A DNA stretch of 64,000 nt from Pseudomonas linyingensis (GTDB taxonomy: Bacteria; Pseudomonadota; Gammaproteobacteria; Pseudomonadales; Pseudomonadaceae): assembly GCF_900109175.1 (NCBI RefSeq), contig NZ_FNZE01000019.1, positions 24,582-88,581 on the forward strand, written 5' to 3'. The notes beneath the pieces were generated by a model. It worked only from the letters and a program-made list of their open reading frames with translations. It ran no database searches and had not been told where the DNA came from. Below are positions 36,640 to 44,103 of this stretch, piece after piece. Each line of letters begins with the position of its first letter. The first letter of the stretch is position 1. Position numbers and translations under genes: made by a program.

Positions 36640-37407
36640 TCAGCCGATCAGGCCGCGCATCACGAAGTAGATCAGCGACGGGCCGAGCAGGCAGCCGAGG
36701 GCGGTGTAGAAGGCCGCGGTCAGGCAACCGTAGGGCACCAGCTTCGGGTCGGTGGCCGCCAGGCCGCCGGCCACGCCGCTGGAGGTGCCCATCAGGCCGC
36801 CGAAGATCACTGCGGCGCGCGGATTGTTGAGGCCGATGAAGGGTGCGACGAAGGGGGTGGCGACCATAACCACGATGGCCTTGATCAGGCCGGCGGCGAT
36901 CGACAGCGCCATCACCTCGGAGCTGGCGCCGATGGCCGCGCCGGTCACCGGGCCGACGATGTAGGTCACCGCGCCGGTGCCGATGGTGGTCAGGCTGACA
37001 GCATCGGTGTAGCCGAAGGCCAGCGCCACCCCGGCGCCGGCGACGAAGGAGGCGAAGATGCCGACAATCAGTGCCAGCACACCGCTCGCTCCGGCGCGCT
37101 TGAGCTCGGCGGGATTGACGCCGAAGCCGGTGGCGATGATGGCGAAGTCGCGCAGCATGGCGCCGCCGAGGATGCCGATGCCGGATAGCAGCGGGATGTC
37201 GACCAGGCCCTTCTGCCCGCCGGTGTACAGGCCGCCGACGTAGGACAGCACCAGGCCGATGAGGATGGCGATGGCCGAGCCGTGCAGGCGGCCCTTGGTC
37301 AGCTTGGCGGACATCCAGTAGGACAGCCACATGGTCGCGCCGATCACGGCGAAGCCGCTGATCATGCCGTAGCCGTTGAGTACCTTGGTCAGGGATTCGA
37401 GGATCAT
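36640..37407 (-). CDS. mdcM: Malonate transporter subunit MdcM (MadM)
   Basis: 255 residues, very hydrophobic, with about eight membrane helices and glycine-rich loops (GAMLRDFAIIATGFGVNPAELKRAG; GLMGTSSGVAGGLAATDPKLVPYG). It is the large subunit of the two-part MadLM malonate:sodium symporter. A GTG at 37416 overlaps the mdcL stop as GTGA and would add three residues; the ATG at 37407 gives the start MILESLTKVL. Either is possible, and coupling to mdcL is likely in both cases. Last gene of the operon. Confidence 0.9.
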   Translation of the reverse strand: MILESLTKVLNGYGMISGFAVIGATMWLSYWMSAKLTKGRLHGSAIAILIGLVLSYVGGLYTGGQKGLVDIPLLSGIGILGGAMLRDFAIIATGFGVNPAELKRAGASGVLALIVGIFASFVAGAGVALAFGYTDAVSLTTIGTGAVTYIVGPVTGAAIGASSEVMALSIAAGLIKAIVVMVATPFVAPFIGLNNPRAAVIFGGLMGTSSGVAGGLAATDPKLVPYGCLTAAFYTALGCLLGPSLIYFVMRGLIG

Positions 37408-37412
37408 GGCAA

Positions 37413-37844
37413 TCACCGTTGGGCGCAGGAGGTGGCAGGTTTGCTGGCGGGGGCGGCGGGCTTGGCGTCAGGCTCCGGGGTCACTTCGTCCTTGCGGCCG
37501 AGGCGGTCGAGCACCGGCACCAGGGCGAAACTCAGGCTGACTGCCGCCAGGCCGGCGAGGATCGCCACCGGGCCGCTGGACAGCGCGCCGAGCACGTTCT
37601 GCTGGGCAGCCATGGCGACCACGATGGGAATGTAGATGGCGCTCCAGAACTCGATGCCCTGCTCGGTCTTGCCGGCCAGCAGGCCGCGCTTGCTGAGCCA
37701 GCTGCCGCCGAAGATCAGCAGGATCATGGCGATGCCGACACCGCCGACGTTGGAGGGCACACCGAGGAGGACGCCGAGCAGGTCGCCGATGAACAGACCG
37801 ACCAGCGTGCAGATGGACAGCAGGGCTACACCGTAGATGATCAT
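37413..37844 (-). CDS. mdcL: Malonate transporter subunit MdcL (MadL)
   Basis: 143 residues, small subunit of the MadLM malonate transporter. It has about four membrane helices (MIIYGVALLSICTLVGLFIG; GVGIAMILLIFGGSWL; IYIPIVVAMAAQQNVLGAL; ILAGLAAVSLSFALVPVL) and a longer-than-usual hydrophilic tail rich in Pro, Ala and Lys after residue 115. It comes 55 bases after mdcH, with mdcM overlapping its stop. This LM pair replaces the single MdcF carrier found in some other malonate clusters. Confidence 0.9.
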   Translation of the reverse strand: MIIYGVALLSICTLVGLFIGDLLGVLLGVPSNVGGVGIAMILLIFGGSWLSKRGLLAGKTEQGIEFWSAIYIPIVVAMAAQQNVLGALSSGPVAILAGLAAVSLSFALVPVLDRLGRKDEVTPEPDAKPAAPASKPATSCAQR

Positions 37845-37899
37845 TTTTATTGTCCTGTATGGATCGAAGTTGTTGTTCTTGTGCTTCGCGAAGGGGCTG

Positions 37900-38835
37900 T
37901 CAGCGGTCGGCGCAGCCCTCCTCGCGCAGCAGCGCGACCAGGGTGTCGAGACGGGCGCCCTGGAAGGCAGCCACGGTTCCCTGTCTCATGACCCGCCGCG
38001 CCAGTCCGCTGAGGACCGTGCCCGGAGGCAGTTCGATGTGCAGGCGCACGCCCCGTTCCCAGGCGTTGCGCAGGGTGCCCTGCCAGTCGACCAGGCGGCA
38101 CATGTTGAAGGCCAGGTCGTCGCGCAGGGCGTCCGGGTCCATGACCAGGCGCGCCGAGCTGCTACTGAGATAACGCAGCGCCGGCCGGCACAGTTCCACC
38201 GCCGCGAAGGCCTCGGCCAGTTGCGCGGCGGGCGCCTCCAGCAGCGCGCAGTGCGAGGGCACGCTGACCGCCAGGCGCTTGACCGCGCCGGCGCCCAGCG
38301 CCCAGGCCCGTGCGCCGACCGCTGCCATGGCCGCCTCGCTGCCGGCGATCACCAGCTGGTTGGCGGCGTTGACGTTGGCCAGGTACACCGGGCGGTCGGC
38401 GCCGTGGACCTCGGCCAGCAGGCCCTCCACCACCGCCCGCTCGAGGCCGAGGATGGCAGTCATGCCGTAGCCCTCGGGCCAGGCGCGCTCCATCAGTTCG
38501 CCGCGCAGGGCGACCAGGCGCACCGCGTCGGCGAACTGCAGCGCCCCGGCGGTCACCGCCGCCGCCCAGGCGCCGATCGACAGCCCGGCCACGTAGTCCG
38601 GCCGTGCGCCGCGCGCCAGCAGCAGGCGGGCGCCGGACACCCCGGCGAGCAGCAGGCACAGCTGCACGGCGCGGGTGGAACGCAAGGCTTTCTCACTATC
38701 CAGCGCCAGCACGTCCTCGTCCAGCACCGCGCTGGCCTCGCGCAGACAGGCGGCCACCTCGGGCGCGTCCGGCAACTGGTGGAGCATGCCCGGCTGCTGG
38801 GCGCCCTGGCCGGGGAAGGCGAACAGACTGCTCAT
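37900..38835 (-). CDS. mdcH: Malonyl-CoA:ACP transacylase of malonate decarboxylase
   Basis: 311 residues, FabD-like acyltransferase. It opens with FAFPGQGAQQPGM; the active serine is in GLSIGAW (near residue 88), and the catalytic His in VPSHCALLE (near 195). In the malonate decarboxylase system MdcH loads the first malonyl group onto the special prosthetic group of MdcC, starting the catalytic cycle. The start overlaps the mdcG stop in ATGA. It is distinct from the fatty-acid FabD by context. Confidence 0.9.
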   Translation of the reverse strand: MSSLFAFPGQGAQQPGMLHQLPDAPEVAACLREASAVLDEDVLALDSEKALRSTRAVQLCLLLAGVSGARLLLARGARPDYVAGLSIGAWAAAVTAGALQFADAVRLVALRGELMERAWPEGYGMTAILGLERAVVEGLLAEVHGADRPVYLANVNAANQLVIAGSEAAMAAVGARAWALGAGAVKRLAVSVPSHCALLEAPAAQLAEAFAAVELCRPALRYLSSSSARLVMDPDALRDDLAFNMCRLVDWQGTLRNAWERGVRLHIELPPGTVLSGLARRVMRQGTVAAFQGARLDTLVALLREEGCADR

Positions 38836-39458
38836 GCCGCCACCTCCTGCCAGGGATCGCCGACCAGCAGCGGGCCGTGATTGGTCTTGAGCAGCACCTG
38901 CGGCGCCGGGCCCGCCCACTCGCGCAGGGCGATGGCGCCCGCCGGGGTTTCCACTTGCAGATCGACCCGGCACAGGGCGCGGTCGAGCAGGGCCAGCAGT
39001 TCGGCGGCAACCGTGCGCTCCAGCGGCTGCGGCGCGCGCAGCAGCAGGTCGAGGTCGCTGTTGGCGTGCAGCACCGCCACGCCGGTGGCCAACTGGTAAC
39101 CGGCGCCGCCGGTGACGCCCCAGCTCAGCGCCAGGGCGTCCAGCTGCGGCGCCAGCCAGGCCAGCGCGCGCAGGGCCGGCCAGGCATCCTGCCCTGCCCC
39201 GGCTTCGGTCAGTTGCTCCGGCGCCACCCGGCGGCTGATCGCCGCCAGCGGCATACAGCTGGCGTAGCGCTGCTCGCGGCCGCGGCCGCGCACGCCCACC
39301 GCGACCTGGCCGGCCGGCGCCGGGCCGCGACGCACCACCACCGGCTGGGCGGCGGCGAGCACCTCGCGCGCCCAGTCCGGCGCGCCGGCGTCGAGCTGCG
39401 CGGCGCTCATGCCCCAGAGCAGGTCGTGGGCGTGCGGCTGGAAGTCGATGGCAGGCAT
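38832..39458 (-). CDS. mdcG: Phosphoribosyl-dephospho-CoA transferase
   Basis: 208 residues. It attaches the phosphoribosyl-dephospho-CoA group to the serine of the carrier protein MdcC. The nucleotidyltransferase-like core is visible as HANSDLDLLLRAP (the two Asp likely bind metal, near 135), with the N-terminal PHDLLW-like segment (PHAHDLLWG) and the C-terminal VLLKTNHGPLLVGDPW. It starts 17 bases after mdcE, and its stop is coupled to mdcH. Confidence 0.9.
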   Translation of the reverse strand: MPAIDFQPHAHDLLWGMSAAQLDAGAPDWAREVLAAAQPVVVRRGPAPAGQVAVGVRGRGREQRYASCMPLAAISRRVAPEQLTEAGAGQDAWPALRALAWLAPQLDALALSWGVTGGAGYQLATGVAVLHANSDLDLLLRAPQPLERTVAAELLALLDRALCRVDLQVETPAGAIALREWAGPAPQVLLKTNHGPLLVGDPWQEVAA

Positions 39459-39474
39459 GGACGTGTCCTCCCGG

Positions 39475-40281
39475 TTACCACTGCGCGCGCAGCAGCTCGC
39501 GCACGCGCTGCGAGGCGGCGCGGTTGGCGGCGCCGAGGCGGCCGCGCAGATCCGTGCCATTGGTGCGGATGTCGGCCTGGGCCTGCTCCAGGCAGGCCTG
39601 CACCCGCGCCAGGTCGTCGCCCTGCGGCGTCTCGATGGCCTCCACGCTCAGGGTTTCCCAGAGCAGGCCGAGGCTGGCGTAGCTGTCGAGGTCGTAGGCC
39701 ATCGGCGGCACCTTGGCGGCGAAGGCTTCCAGTTCGTCGACCGTGCGCAGGGTGACCCGCGCGGCGGACTCCTTGCCCATGGCGTGGACCATCACCCCCG
39801 GATCGCGCAGGGCGACGATGCGGTTGGCCTGGTAGCCGTGGGCGAGGAAGGCGCCGGACATGGCCTTGCCGACCAGCAGGGCGATCACCGGATGGCCGGC
39901 CAGCCGGGCGCGGGCGTAGCCGTCCACCGCGCCGGCCAGCGCCTGGTGGATGCCGAGCGCCTCCTCGCGGCGACCGTAGGCCTGGCTGGGCACGTCGACC
40001 ACGGCGACCACCGCGCGCTTCACCGGCGCGTCGCGGTCGGCCTCGATCACCTCGTCCAAGGCGCAGCCGAGGCTCCAGCCTTCCAGCAGGCCGACCTCGC
40101 CGCTGCGGGCGCGCGGGAAGCGGTTCTGCGCATCCGGCACCACGGCGATGTAGCGGGCCGGCTGGCCGCCGAGGGCGGCGTCGACCACGCGCACCGAGGC
40201 CGGGTAGCCCGACTGCTCGGCGGCGCCGGCGGTGAGGGCGCGCAGCCAGTTCAGGCCGCGTTGCGAGAGGACGTTGCTCAT
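39475..40281 (-). CDS. mdcE: Malonate decarboxylase gamma subunit
   Basis: 268 residues, the C-terminal half of the biotin-independent decarboxylase, with a crotonase-like carboxyltransferase fold. Recognisable segments are VVDVPSQAYGRREEALGIHQALAGAVDGYARARLAGHPVIALLVGKAMSGAFLAHGYQANRIVAL. Together with MdcD it decarboxylates the malonyl thioester on MdcC to an acetyl thioester. The start overlaps the mdcD stop by four bases (ATGA). Confidence 0.92.
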   Translation of the reverse strand: MSNVLSQRGLNWLRALTAGAAEQSGYPASVRVVDAALGGQPARYIAVVPDAQNRFPRARSGEVGLLEGWSLGCALDEVIEADRDAPVKRAVVAVVDVPSQAYGRREEALGIHQALAGAVDGYARARLAGHPVIALLVGKAMSGAFLAHGYQANRIVALRDPGVMVHAMGKESAARVTLRTVDELEAFAAKVPPMAYDLDSYASLGLLWETLSVEAIETPQGDDLARVQACLEQAQADIRTNGTDLRGRLGAANRAASQRVRELLRAQW

Positions 40282-41129
40282 GCCTGATCTCCTTGGTAGA
40301 GGGCGCGCACGGAGGCGGCGTCGGCCTGCGGTGCGGCATCAAAACGCGCGAGCAGGTCGAGAAAGCGGGCGTACTGGCGGCTGCGCGGCAGCGCCTCGCC
40401 CGGCTGTTCGAGGGTTTGCAGCAGGCACTCGCGGATCACACTCACCTCGTCGGCGAGGTAGGCGTCGACCAGGCCGCAGGCGGCGCGCTGCTCGCCGCCG
40501 GTGAGGCTCCAGATGAACGGGCGGTCGCGCGAGTCGTACTCGTCGAGGCCGGCCTCCTGCTCGATCACCTGCGGGCCGTTGAGGCCCAGGCGCGCCTCGC
40601 GGGTCACCAGCAGGTGGCTGCACAGGCCGGCGGCGATCGACATGCCGCCGAAGCAGCCCACCGGACCGGCGACCACGCCGATCACCGGCTGGTACTGGCG
40701 CACCTCGACGATGGCGGCCTGCACCTCGGCGATGGCGGCCAGACCCAGGTTGGCTTCCTGCAGGCGCACGCCGCCGGTTTCCAGCAGCAGCACGGCGGCG
40801 GTGGGGATGCCGTTGCGATTGTCCTCGGCGGCCAGCTCCAGCGCGCCGGCCAGCTTGGCGCCGCCGACCTCGCCGAGGCTGCCGCCCTGGAAGTTGCCCT
40901 CGATGGCGGCGATCACCACGGGGCGACCGCCGATACTGCCCTTGGCCACCACCACGCCGTCGTCGGCCTGGGCGACTATGCCCTGGGCCTCCAGCCACGG
41001 CGACTTGACCCGGGCGAAGGGGTCGAGCAGATCGCGCAGGCTGCCCTGATCGAGCAGCGCGGCCGCGCGCTGGCGGGCGCCGAGTTCGACGAAGCTGCGG
41101 CTGTGCAGCAGTGCATTCAGGTCAGACAT
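40278..41129 (-). CDS. mdcD: Malonate decarboxylase beta subunit
   Basis: 283 residues, carboxyltransferase-beta-like fold. Typical features are ARVKSPWLEAQGIVAQADDGVVVAKGSIGGRPVVIAAIEGNFQGGSLGEVGGAKLAGALELA and the oxyanion-type glycines in GPVGCFGGMSIAAGLC. It is the partner of MdcE in decarboxylation. The start at 41129 overlaps the end of mdcC by eight bases. Confidence 0.92.
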   Translation of the reverse strand: MSDLNALLHSRSFVELGARQRAAALLDQGSLRDLLDPFARVKSPWLEAQGIVAQADDGVVVAKGSIGGRPVVIAAIEGNFQGGSLGEVGGAKLAGALELAAEDNRNGIPTAAVLLLETGGVRLQEANLGLAAIAEVQAAIVEVRQYQPVIGVVAGPVGCFGGMSIAAGLCSHLLVTREARLGLNGPQVIEQEAGLDEYDSRDRPFIWSLTGGEQRAACGLVDAYLADEVSVIRECLLQTLEQPGEALPRSRQYARFLDLLARFDAAPQADAASVRALYQGDQA

Positions 41130-41421
41130 CGCTCACCTCCTCCAGCGCCTGCTCAAGACGCAGCCGCACCACACCGGGGGTGGCGCCGAAATCGTGGATA
41201 TCGACGTTCAGGGCCGGTGGGTTGGCGCCGGCGAACATGCGTTCGAACAGGTGGCGCCAGCGCTCGGCGCTGCCGTTCACCGAGGTGACCACCTGGATGT
41301 TCAGGCTGCCGGCCTGGCCGGGCTCGAGCAGCACTTCCAGGTCGCCGGAACCGACGCAGCCCACCTGGGCGCGCCGGCTTGCCGGCAGGCCGGCGGGAAA
41401 GGCAAAGGACAGGGTTTCCAT
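41122..41421 (-). CDS. mdcC: Malonate decarboxylase acyl carrier protein (delta subunit)
   Basis: 99 residues. It is the carrier that bears 2'-(5''-triphosphoribosyl)-3'-dephospho-CoA on a serine, here most likely Ser25 in VGSGDLEVL. The end of the protein (VDIHDFGATPGVVRLRLEQALEE) is typical of the family. It is unlike fatty-acid ACP and needs MdcB and MdcG for its prosthetic group. The ATG at 41421 follows the mdcB stop by two bases. Confidence 0.9.
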   Translation of the reverse strand: METLSFAFPAGLPASRRAQVGCVGSGDLEVLLEPGQAGSLNIQVVTSVNGSAERWRHLFERMFAGANPPALNVDIHDFGATPGVVRLRLEQALEEVSDV

Positions 41422-41423
41422 GT

Positions 41424-42299
41424 TCACAGGCTCCCAATCTGCGCCCGGAGCGTCGGCTCCAGGCGGTCGAGGAATAAAGTCACGGCGAGCAGATCGGCTG
41501 CACCGCCGGGCGAGGCATTCAGCCTCAATAGATGGCACTCGAGATCCTTGAGCCGGCGGCGGCCGGCCAGGCTGGCGCTGCCGCCCGCCTCCAGCACCGC
41601 GCGGGCGCCGTCCTGCATGCAGGACAGCCCCTCGACGCCAGCGCGATGCAGCACGCAGGTGTCGTCGAGCCGGGCCATGATCGCCAGCAGTGCATCCAGC
41701 CGGGCGTGGCTCTCCCCGGCGCCGGCGGCGCGGCTGCGCTGCAGCTGCGGCAGGCCGTGGTGCAGCGCGCCGGGGAAGCCGGCCTGCGCCTCGGCGCGGG
41801 CGCCGCCGACGCCGTAGCGCTGGCGCACCCGCTCGCCGTTGCTTGGCGCACGCGCCGGCACATGGCGATCCTTCAGGCAGGCCAGGCGCGCGGCGCGCAG
41901 GGCCACCGCGCCAATGGCGGGGCGGTCGACCTGGGCGGCGGCGGTGACCAAGAGGCCCAGCGCCCAGATCGCCCCGCGGTGGGTATTGACCCCGCCGGTG
42001 ACCGCGAGCATCTGCGCCTCGCCGTCGCGGCCGAGGCGACCGAGGGTCTCGCGCAGGGCTACATCTACCTGTCCGGCGGCCTGGCCGGCGGCGGCCATGG
42101 CGTGGAAGGTAGACCACAGCGAACAGGCCGAGGCGTGCATCAGCTCCAGGCTCAGGTCGAGGTGGGCGCCGCTGCCGCGGCGGTCGACCAGCGCCGGCTT
42201 GGGCGACAGTTCGGCCTCGTCGATCAGCGCCTCGACGGCGAGATCGGCGAGCTGCTCGGCCACGCTCAGGCGCGGGCGAACGGCAATTTGTGCGTTCAT
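41424..42299 (-). CDS. mdcB: Triphosphoribosyl-dephospho-CoA synthase
   Basis: 291 residues, CitG/MdcB family. It makes the prosthetic-group precursor from ATP and dephospho-CoA. Family landmarks are [43 protein letters not shown] and the late DTCVLHRAG. The ATG at 42299 shares one base with the mdcA stop (TGATG), so translation is coupled. The frame continues open upstream inside mdcA but has no coding sense there. Confidence 0.9.
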   Translation of the reverse strand: MNAQIAVRPRLSVAEQLADLAVEALIDEAELSPKPALVDRRGSGAHLDLSLELMHASACSLWSTFHAMAAAGQAAGQVDVALRETLGRLGRDGEAQMLAVTGGVNTHRGAIWALGLLVTAAAQVDRPAIGAVALRAARLACLKDRHVPARAPSNGERVRQRYGVGGARAEAQAGFPGALHHGLPQLQRSRAAGAGESHARLDALLAIMARLDDTCVLHRAGVEGLSCMQDGARAVLEAGGSASLAGRRRLKDLECHLLRLNASPGGAADLLAVTLFLDRLEPTLRAQIGSL

Positions 42300-43960
42300 C
42301 ACCAGCTCCTGAACTTGGCGGGCGGGTTGTAGAGGCCGCCGGACCAGTCGACCAGCTCGGCGATGCTCTTGGCGGCGAGCAGTTCGCGGCTGGCGTCGGT
42401 GCGGCGGATGCCCAAGTCCTCCGGCAGGGCGATCAGCCCCTCGCGGCGCATGCGCTCGGTGTCCTTCGGATCGTGGCGCAGGCCGATGCTGGTGACCCCG
42501 GCCACCGCGGCGATCATCGCCTGGCGCTCCTCCAGCGAGCGCGCCTTGTACAGGTAGGCGATGCCCTCCTCGGTGAGCAGGTGGGTGACGTCGTCGCCGT
42601 AGATCATCACCGGCGCCAGCGGCATGCCGACCTTGCGCGCCACCTCCACCGCGTCGAGCTGCTCGACGAAGGTGGGTTTGCCACCCTCCTGGTAGGTCTC
42701 GACCATCTGCACCACCAGCTTCCTGCCGCGCTCGAGCATCGTCACCGGCGTGGTCATGTCCAGCCACGCCGGGGTGGCGTGGCGGCGGCCGCGCGGGTCG
42801 TGGCCCATGTTCGGCGCGCCGCCGAAGCCGGCCAGGCGGCCGCGGGTGACGGTGGAGGAATGGCCGTCGCCGTCCACCTGCAGGGTGGCGCCGATGAACA
42901 GGTCGACCGCGTACTGGCCGGCCAGCTGGCACATCATGCGGTTGGAGCGCAGGGAGCCGTCGCGGCCGGTGAAGAACACGTCCGGGCGCGCCGCCACGTA
43001 GTTCTCCATGCCCAGCTCGGTGCCGAAGCAGTGCACGCTCTCCACCCAGCCGGTCTCGATGGCCGGGATCAGGGTCGGATGCGGGTTGAGGGTCCAGTTG
43101 CGGCAGATCTTGCCCTTGAGGCCGAGGCGCTCGCCGTAGGTCGGCAGGATCAGCTCGATGGCCGCGGTGTTGAAGCCGATGCCGTGGTTGAGCGACTGCA
43201 CCTTGTGCTTCTCGTAGATGCCGCGAATCGCCATCATCGCCATCAGCACGTGCACCGGCTTGATGTGGCGCGGATCGCGGGTGAACAGCGGCTCGATGTA
43301 GAACGGCTTGTCGGCCTGCACCACGAAGTCGACCCAGCTGGCCGGGATGTCCACGCGCGGCAGGTCGCGCACGTCGTCGACGATCTCGTTGACCTGGACG
43401 ATGACGATGCCGTCGCTGAACGCCGCCGCCTCGACCAGCGCCGGGGTGTCCTCGGTGCTCGGCCCGGTGTAGATGTTGCCCGCGCGGTCAGCCTTGAAGC
43501 CGGCGACCAGGGCGACGTTGGGGATCAGGTCGACCAGCAGGCGCGAGTACAGCTCGATGTAGGTGTGGATGGCACCGACCTCGAGCAGGCCGTCCTCCAT
43601 CAGCTGGCCGATGCGCAGGCTCTGCGGGCCGGCGAAGGAGAAGTCGAGCTTGCGGGCGATGCCGCGCTCGAACAGGTCGAGATGCTCGCTGCGGCTGACG
43701 CTGGGCATCAGCATGTGCAGGTCGTGCAGCTTGCCCGGATCGGCCTTGGCCAGCGAGCGGGAGAGGAAGTCGGCCTGCTTCTGGTTGTTGCCTTCCAGCA
43801 CCACGCGATCACCGGGGGCGATCAGCGCTTCCAGGGCGGCGACGATCTTGTCGGTCGGCAGGACCACACCGTCGGCCAGATGGCGCACCTGGGCGAGGCG
43901 GCGCTGCTTCTCGCTGCGCCGGCGCGACCACTGCGGCGGGGGGGAAATTGTTGTTGTCAT
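42299..43960 (-). CDS. mdcA: Malonate decarboxylase alpha subunit (acetyl-ACP:malonate transferase)
   Basis: 553 residues, CoA-transferase-like. It exchanges acetyl for malonyl on the carrier MdcC. Recognisable parts are [45 protein letters not shown] and [32 protein letters not shown]. It is the first gene of mdcABCDEGHLM. I start at the ATG at 43960 ([10 protein letters not shown]); its ribosome site GGAG lies inside a hairpin, and codons 2-4 form an AANAANAA motif, so translation is probably regulated. The gene set is complete without mdcF, and mdcR is not next to it. Confidence 0.93.
   Translation of the reverse strand: MTTTISPPPQWSRRRSEKQRRLAQVRHLADGVVLPTDKIVAALEALIAPGDRVVLEGNNQKQADFLSRSLAKADPGKLHDLHMLMPSVSRSEHLDLFERGIARKLDFSFAGPQSLRIGQLMEDGLLEVGAIHTYIELYSRLLVDLIPNVALVAGFKADRAGNIYTGPSTEDTPALVEAAAFSDGIVIVQVNEIVDDVRDLPRVDIPASWVDFVVQADKPFYIEPLFTRDPRHIKPVHVLMAMMAIRGIYEKHKVQSLNHGIGFNTAAIELILPTYGERLGLKGKICRNWTLNPHPTLIPAIETGWVESVHCFGTELGMENYVAARPDVFFTGRDGSLRSNRMMCQLAGQYAVDLFIGATLQVDGDGHSSTVTRGRLAGFGGAPNMGHDPRGRRHATPAWLDMTTPVTMLERGRKLVVQMVETYQEGGKPTFVEQLDAVEVARKVGMPLAPVMIYGDDVTHLLTEEGIAYLYKARSLEERQAMIAAVAGVTSIGLRHDPKDTERMRREGLIALPEDLGIRRTDASRELLAAKSIAELVDWSGGLYNPPAKFRSW
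43948..43955 (-). promoter_or_regulatory. Crc/Hfq-type motif at the mdcA start
   Basis: On the mRNA strand AACAACAA lies within the first codons after the ATG and matches AANAANAA exactly. Hfq-Crc bound here would block ribosome entry when a preferred carbon source is present. Inferred from motif and position only. Confidence 0.5.
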
Positions 43961-43964
43961 GGCT

Positions 43965-43992
43965 ACTCCACGAGGTTCCGCTGTCGTGGAGT
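43965..43992 (-). promoter_or_regulatory. Hairpin covering the mdcA ribosome binding site
   Basis: In the mRNA direction ACTCCACGA and TCGTGGAGT are perfect 9-bp complements with a 10-base loop. The second arm contains GGAG, the ribosome binding site, and ends 4 bases before the ATG. The stem would hide the site. It might instead be a DNA operator dyad. Confidence 0.55.
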
Positions 43993-44039
43993 CACGGTAG
44001 GGTTTTGGCAGGGGGGCGTTCAATCAAGCAAGGAGGCTG

Positions 44040-44062
44040 ATCGTTACTCTCAGGTTAACGAT
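44040..44062. promoter_or_regulatory. LysR-type dyad upstream of mdcA, candidate MdcR site
   Basis: ATCGTTA-N9-TAACGAT, perfect 7-bp arms, 80 bases before the mdcA ATG. The shape (T-N11-A inside a dyad) is that of a LysR-family recognition site. Binding by the MdcR-like protein at 10159 is inferred. Confidence 0.55.
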
Positions 44063-44103
44063 TTGCAGGGCATCCGCCACCGCCTGCTCCCGTAGCGACC
44101 GCT

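Noticed and set aside
42290..44095. 601-codon open frame antisense to mdcA
   Set aside because: Mirror of a high-GC gene; composition rich in His, Arg and Gly, with no recognisable domain, while mdcA is a clear family member.
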